Shown here: piece after piece, positions 6,905-7,322 of the stretch
Layout: each line of letters opens with the position of its first letter
How positions within the stretch are numbered: the stretch's first letter is position 1
Source of the DNA: JAFDWI01 sp964544305
Lineage (GTDB): Bacteria > Actinomycetota > Acidimicrobiia > Acidimicrobiales > Iamiaceae
Direction of reading: 5' to 3'
Assembly (NCBI GenBank): GCA_964544305.1
Contig: CAZJAZ010000077.1
Coordinates: 1 to 7,322, forward strand
Length of the DNA stretch: 7,322 nt
Notes under the pieces: model-generated
Database searches by the model: none
What the model saw: the letters and a program-made list of their open reading frames with translations, nothing else
What the model was told of the DNA's origin: nothing
Position numbers and translations under genes: made by a program

Positions 6905-7322
6905 CAGTCGTAGATGGTGCCCGGATTCAAAATGCCATTGGGGTCGAAGGCTTGCTTGATTCTGCGCATGAGATCAATCTTGGCGGGGTCTTCCAATGCA
7001 ATGAAGTGATGCGCTTTCTGCTTTCCCAAACCATGTTCGCCAGATATTGCACCGCCGAGTTCCATGCCACCCGCAAACAACTGATGCAACAGTTCGCTTC
7101 GCACCGTGGGGTCTGGTTGAAATACGGCAAGGTGGACATTGCCATCGCCGGCGTGACCACAGCCCGCAATGAGTGAACCCGTTTGGCTGGCAAGTGTTGA
7201 GGCAAGCGTGAGGAACTCTGGGATCGCCGCCCGTGGAATGACCGTATCGACAATCTCGTCAGCGTTGGATGCTTTCGCGAGCCAAAACGCTTTCTCTCTT
7301 GCTTCAACGAGCTTTGCTCCGG
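6904..7322 (-). CDS. FAD-linked oxidase, GlcD/D-lactate dehydrogenase type, C-terminal part (5' end outside window)
   Basis: The minus-strand frame is open to the window edge, so the N-terminal FAD-binding domain lies outside and only the last 138 codons are seen. A GTG at 7104 in this frame is internal, because family sequence continues upstream of it. Visible family marks, numbered from the first complete codon, are EIVDTVIPRAAIPEF (22-36), the metal/substrate motif GHAGDGNVH (55-63), SGEHGLG (93-99) and the ending AFDPNGILNPGTIYD (124-138). In D-2-hydroxyglutarate dehydrogenase the His residues of the first motif and the Glu of the second bind a metal at the active site. The family oxidises D-2-hydroxyacids (glycolate, D-lactate, D-2-hydroxyglutarate) to 2-oxoacids and passes electrons to quinones or flavoproteins. 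The substrate here is undetermined. The next gene begins 10 bp downstream. Confidence 0.9.
   Translation of the reverse strand, partial: GAKLVEAREKAFWLAKASNADEIVDTVIPRAAIPEFLTLASTLASQTGSLIAGCGHAGDGNVHLAVFQPDPTVRSELLHQLFAGGMELGGAISGEHGLGKQKAHHFIALEDPAKIDLMRRIKQAFDPNGILNPGTIYD

Noticed and set aside
6904..7104. A separate 66-residue gene starting at GTG 7104 on the minus strand
   Set aside because: The same frame continues upstream to the window edge with clear FAD-oxidase motifs (GHAGDGNVH), so this is only the tail of the larger gene.

Overview
This window looks like ordinary chromosome of a free-living actinobacterium or a close relative. GC is a little above half by eye. The clues to taxon are a PPOX protein of the F420-associated type and a DrrAB-type exporter pair, both most common in Actinomycetota. 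A lower-GC Acidimicrobiia-like lineage is a guess, since no rRNA or marker gene is present. Coding density is very high, with no gap above 60 bases. I see no tRNA, rRNA, CRISPR array, insertion sequence, prophage gene or toxin-antitoxin pair.

Layout. Two gene blocks point at each other. The plus-strand block (1-3485) holds the C-terminal three quarters of an NAD-type aldehyde dehydrogenase, a small PPOX/F420-type flavin-binding-fold protein, and a DrrA-like ATPase with its DrrB-like ABC-2 permease. The last three genes are joined by two 4-base ATGA stop/start overlaps, so they are almost certainly one translationally coupled unit. The minus-strand block, read from 7322 down to 3471, holds the C-terminal end of a GlcD/D-lactate-dehydrogenase-type FAD-linked oxidase, a thiamine-diphosphate (TPP) enzyme usually labelled acetolactate synthase large subunit, and a full-length PglK/MsbA-like ABC exporter. 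The blocks meet tail to tail, and their last genes overlap by 15 bp at 3471-3485 with no visible terminator.

How the genes may work together. The FAD oxidase would turn a 2-hydroxyacid into a 2-oxoacid. The TPP enzyme lies only 10 bp downstream and has the Glu/His pair seen in benzoylformate decarboxylase, so it could decarboxylate that 2-oxoacid to an aldehyde. The aldehyde dehydrogenase in the opposite block could oxidise the aldehyde to an acid. That would be a mandelate-pathway-like series (hydroxyacid, oxoacid, aldehyde, acid). The substrate is unknown, and the link to the aldehyde dehydrogenase is inferred from proximity only. The two ABC systems are unrelated to each other: one is drug- or lipid-exporter-like, the other resembles a lipid-linked-glycan flippase. 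I found no clear sign of a wholly new system. The most useful leads are the active site of the TPP enzyme, the possible three-step pathway and the overlapping convergent gene ends.
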